From Myoxocephalus aenaeus (taxonomy: Eukaryota; Chordata; Actinopteri; Perciformes; Cottidae): a stretch of 64,000 nucleotides of DNA. This document shows, piece by piece, positions 63,384 through 64,000 of this stretch (its first letter is position 1; each line of letters begins with the position of its first letter). The DNA is taken from the NCBI GenBank assembly GCA_038501785.1, contig JBAMJR010000199.1:1-64000 (forward strand). The letters are read 5' to 3'. The notes beneath the pieces are model-generated. The model was not told where the DNA came from and did no database searches. It worked only from the letters and a program-made list of their open reading frames with translations. A program made the translations under genes and the position numbers.

Positions 63384-64000
63384 CTGAGGGAGACGGACCA
63401 TCAACACCATCAACACCAGTACAGCATCAACACCAGTACACCAGTACAGTACAGCATCAACACCAGTACACCAGTACAGTACAGCATCAACACCAGTACA
63501 CCAGTACAGTACAGCAGTACTACAGTAACAGATGCAGTTTTTTATCAGGTGCCTCACAAAGCAATAATAGTGGGAGTAAAGTACAAGTACTGCAGTAAAG
63601 CAGAAGTCTAAAGCAGTAGTACTGCAGTAAAGCAGTAGTACTGCAGTGAAGCAGTAGTCTAAAGCAGTAGTACTGCAGTGAAGCAGTAGTCTAAAGCAGT
63701 AGTACTGCAGTGAAGCAGTAGTCTAAAGCAGTAGTACTGCAGTGAAGCAGTAGTACTGCAGTGAAGCAGTAGTACTGCAGTACACTGCAGGATTCACTGG
63801 ACTGGGACGCTCCCTGAACCCTGTCGGTCATGCATCTGTGATATGAATCAGCCGTCAGGAACTACAGCTCCCACAATCCCCCTGGGGCCGTCATGACTCC
63901 TGCTAAAGCTCCTCATGTGATCTGCTTCAGACACAGCTGTTCCTTCAGCTGCTGTGTTAATGCTGGAATCTTTCAGTGGGAAGAGTTTACAACCTCTGCA
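63384..64000 (-). other. lamc1: lamc1 intron, right edge of window, with two short tandem repeats
   Basis: Repeats at 63408-63530 (ACACCAGTACACCAGTACAG) and 63591-63790 (AGTAGTACTGCAGTGAAGCA). The rest is unique, with no exon seen. AACTACAGCTCCCACAAT at about 63858-63876 resembles a ZNF143/STAF site. Confidence 0.8.

Overview
This is eukaryotic DNA and almost certainly a ray-finned fish (teleost) genome. It has spliced vertebrate genes with GT-AG introns, a fish-type intronless TRIM gene, fish-type hAT, Tc1 and LINE copies, very many CA/GT microsatellites, and an exceptional load of minisatellites. No bacterial, phage or viral gene organisation is visible.

Two vertebrate genes frame the window, both on the minus strand. 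(1) The 5' part of rasal2 (Ras GTPase-activating protein, SynGAP family): coding exon 1 at 39341-39461 in a CpG-rich island, exon 2 at 16353-16474, exon 3 at 15668-15773, and the start of exon 4 at 1-84, running off the left edge. (2) Most of lamc1 (laminin subunit gamma-1): 24 exons from 63383 down to the stop codon at 45841. They correspond to exons 5-28 of the human gene; the signal peptide and LN-domain exons lie past the right edge. All splice phases join into one open frame of about 1,268 codons. Human RASAL2 and LAMC1 both lie in 1q25, so the pairing fits conserved synteny. A complete intronless TRIM gene (17625-18965, 446 aa) sits inside rasal2 intron 1 on the same strand.

The rest is largely repeats. 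By my addition roughly 31 kb of the 64 kb is minisatellite, in about 25 arrays. The largest are 26932-31532 (4.6 kb), 52735-57376 (4.6 kb, practically a whole lamc1 intron), 34017-36652 (2.6 kb), 58625-61060 (2.4 kb), 39858-41717 (1.9 kb), 483-2222 (1.7 kb) and 37653-39270 (1.6 kb). Six arrays with unrelated sequences share a 22-bp unit. Mobile elements have landed inside several arrays: a truncated LINE (7832-10106, itself holding a Tc1 fragment) splits one 24-bp array, a hAT-like element (24444-25766) splits a 45-bp array, and another hAT element (4243-6252) lies at the edge of an A/T-rich array and carries its own internal minisatellite.

The very long open frames across the arrays (up to 1,557 codons) are artefacts of stop-free repeat units and are not reported as genes. 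I found no tRNA, rRNA, CRISPR array or operon. The strongest unusual signal is the concentration of minisatellites, many pressed against splice sites of rasal2 and lamc1.
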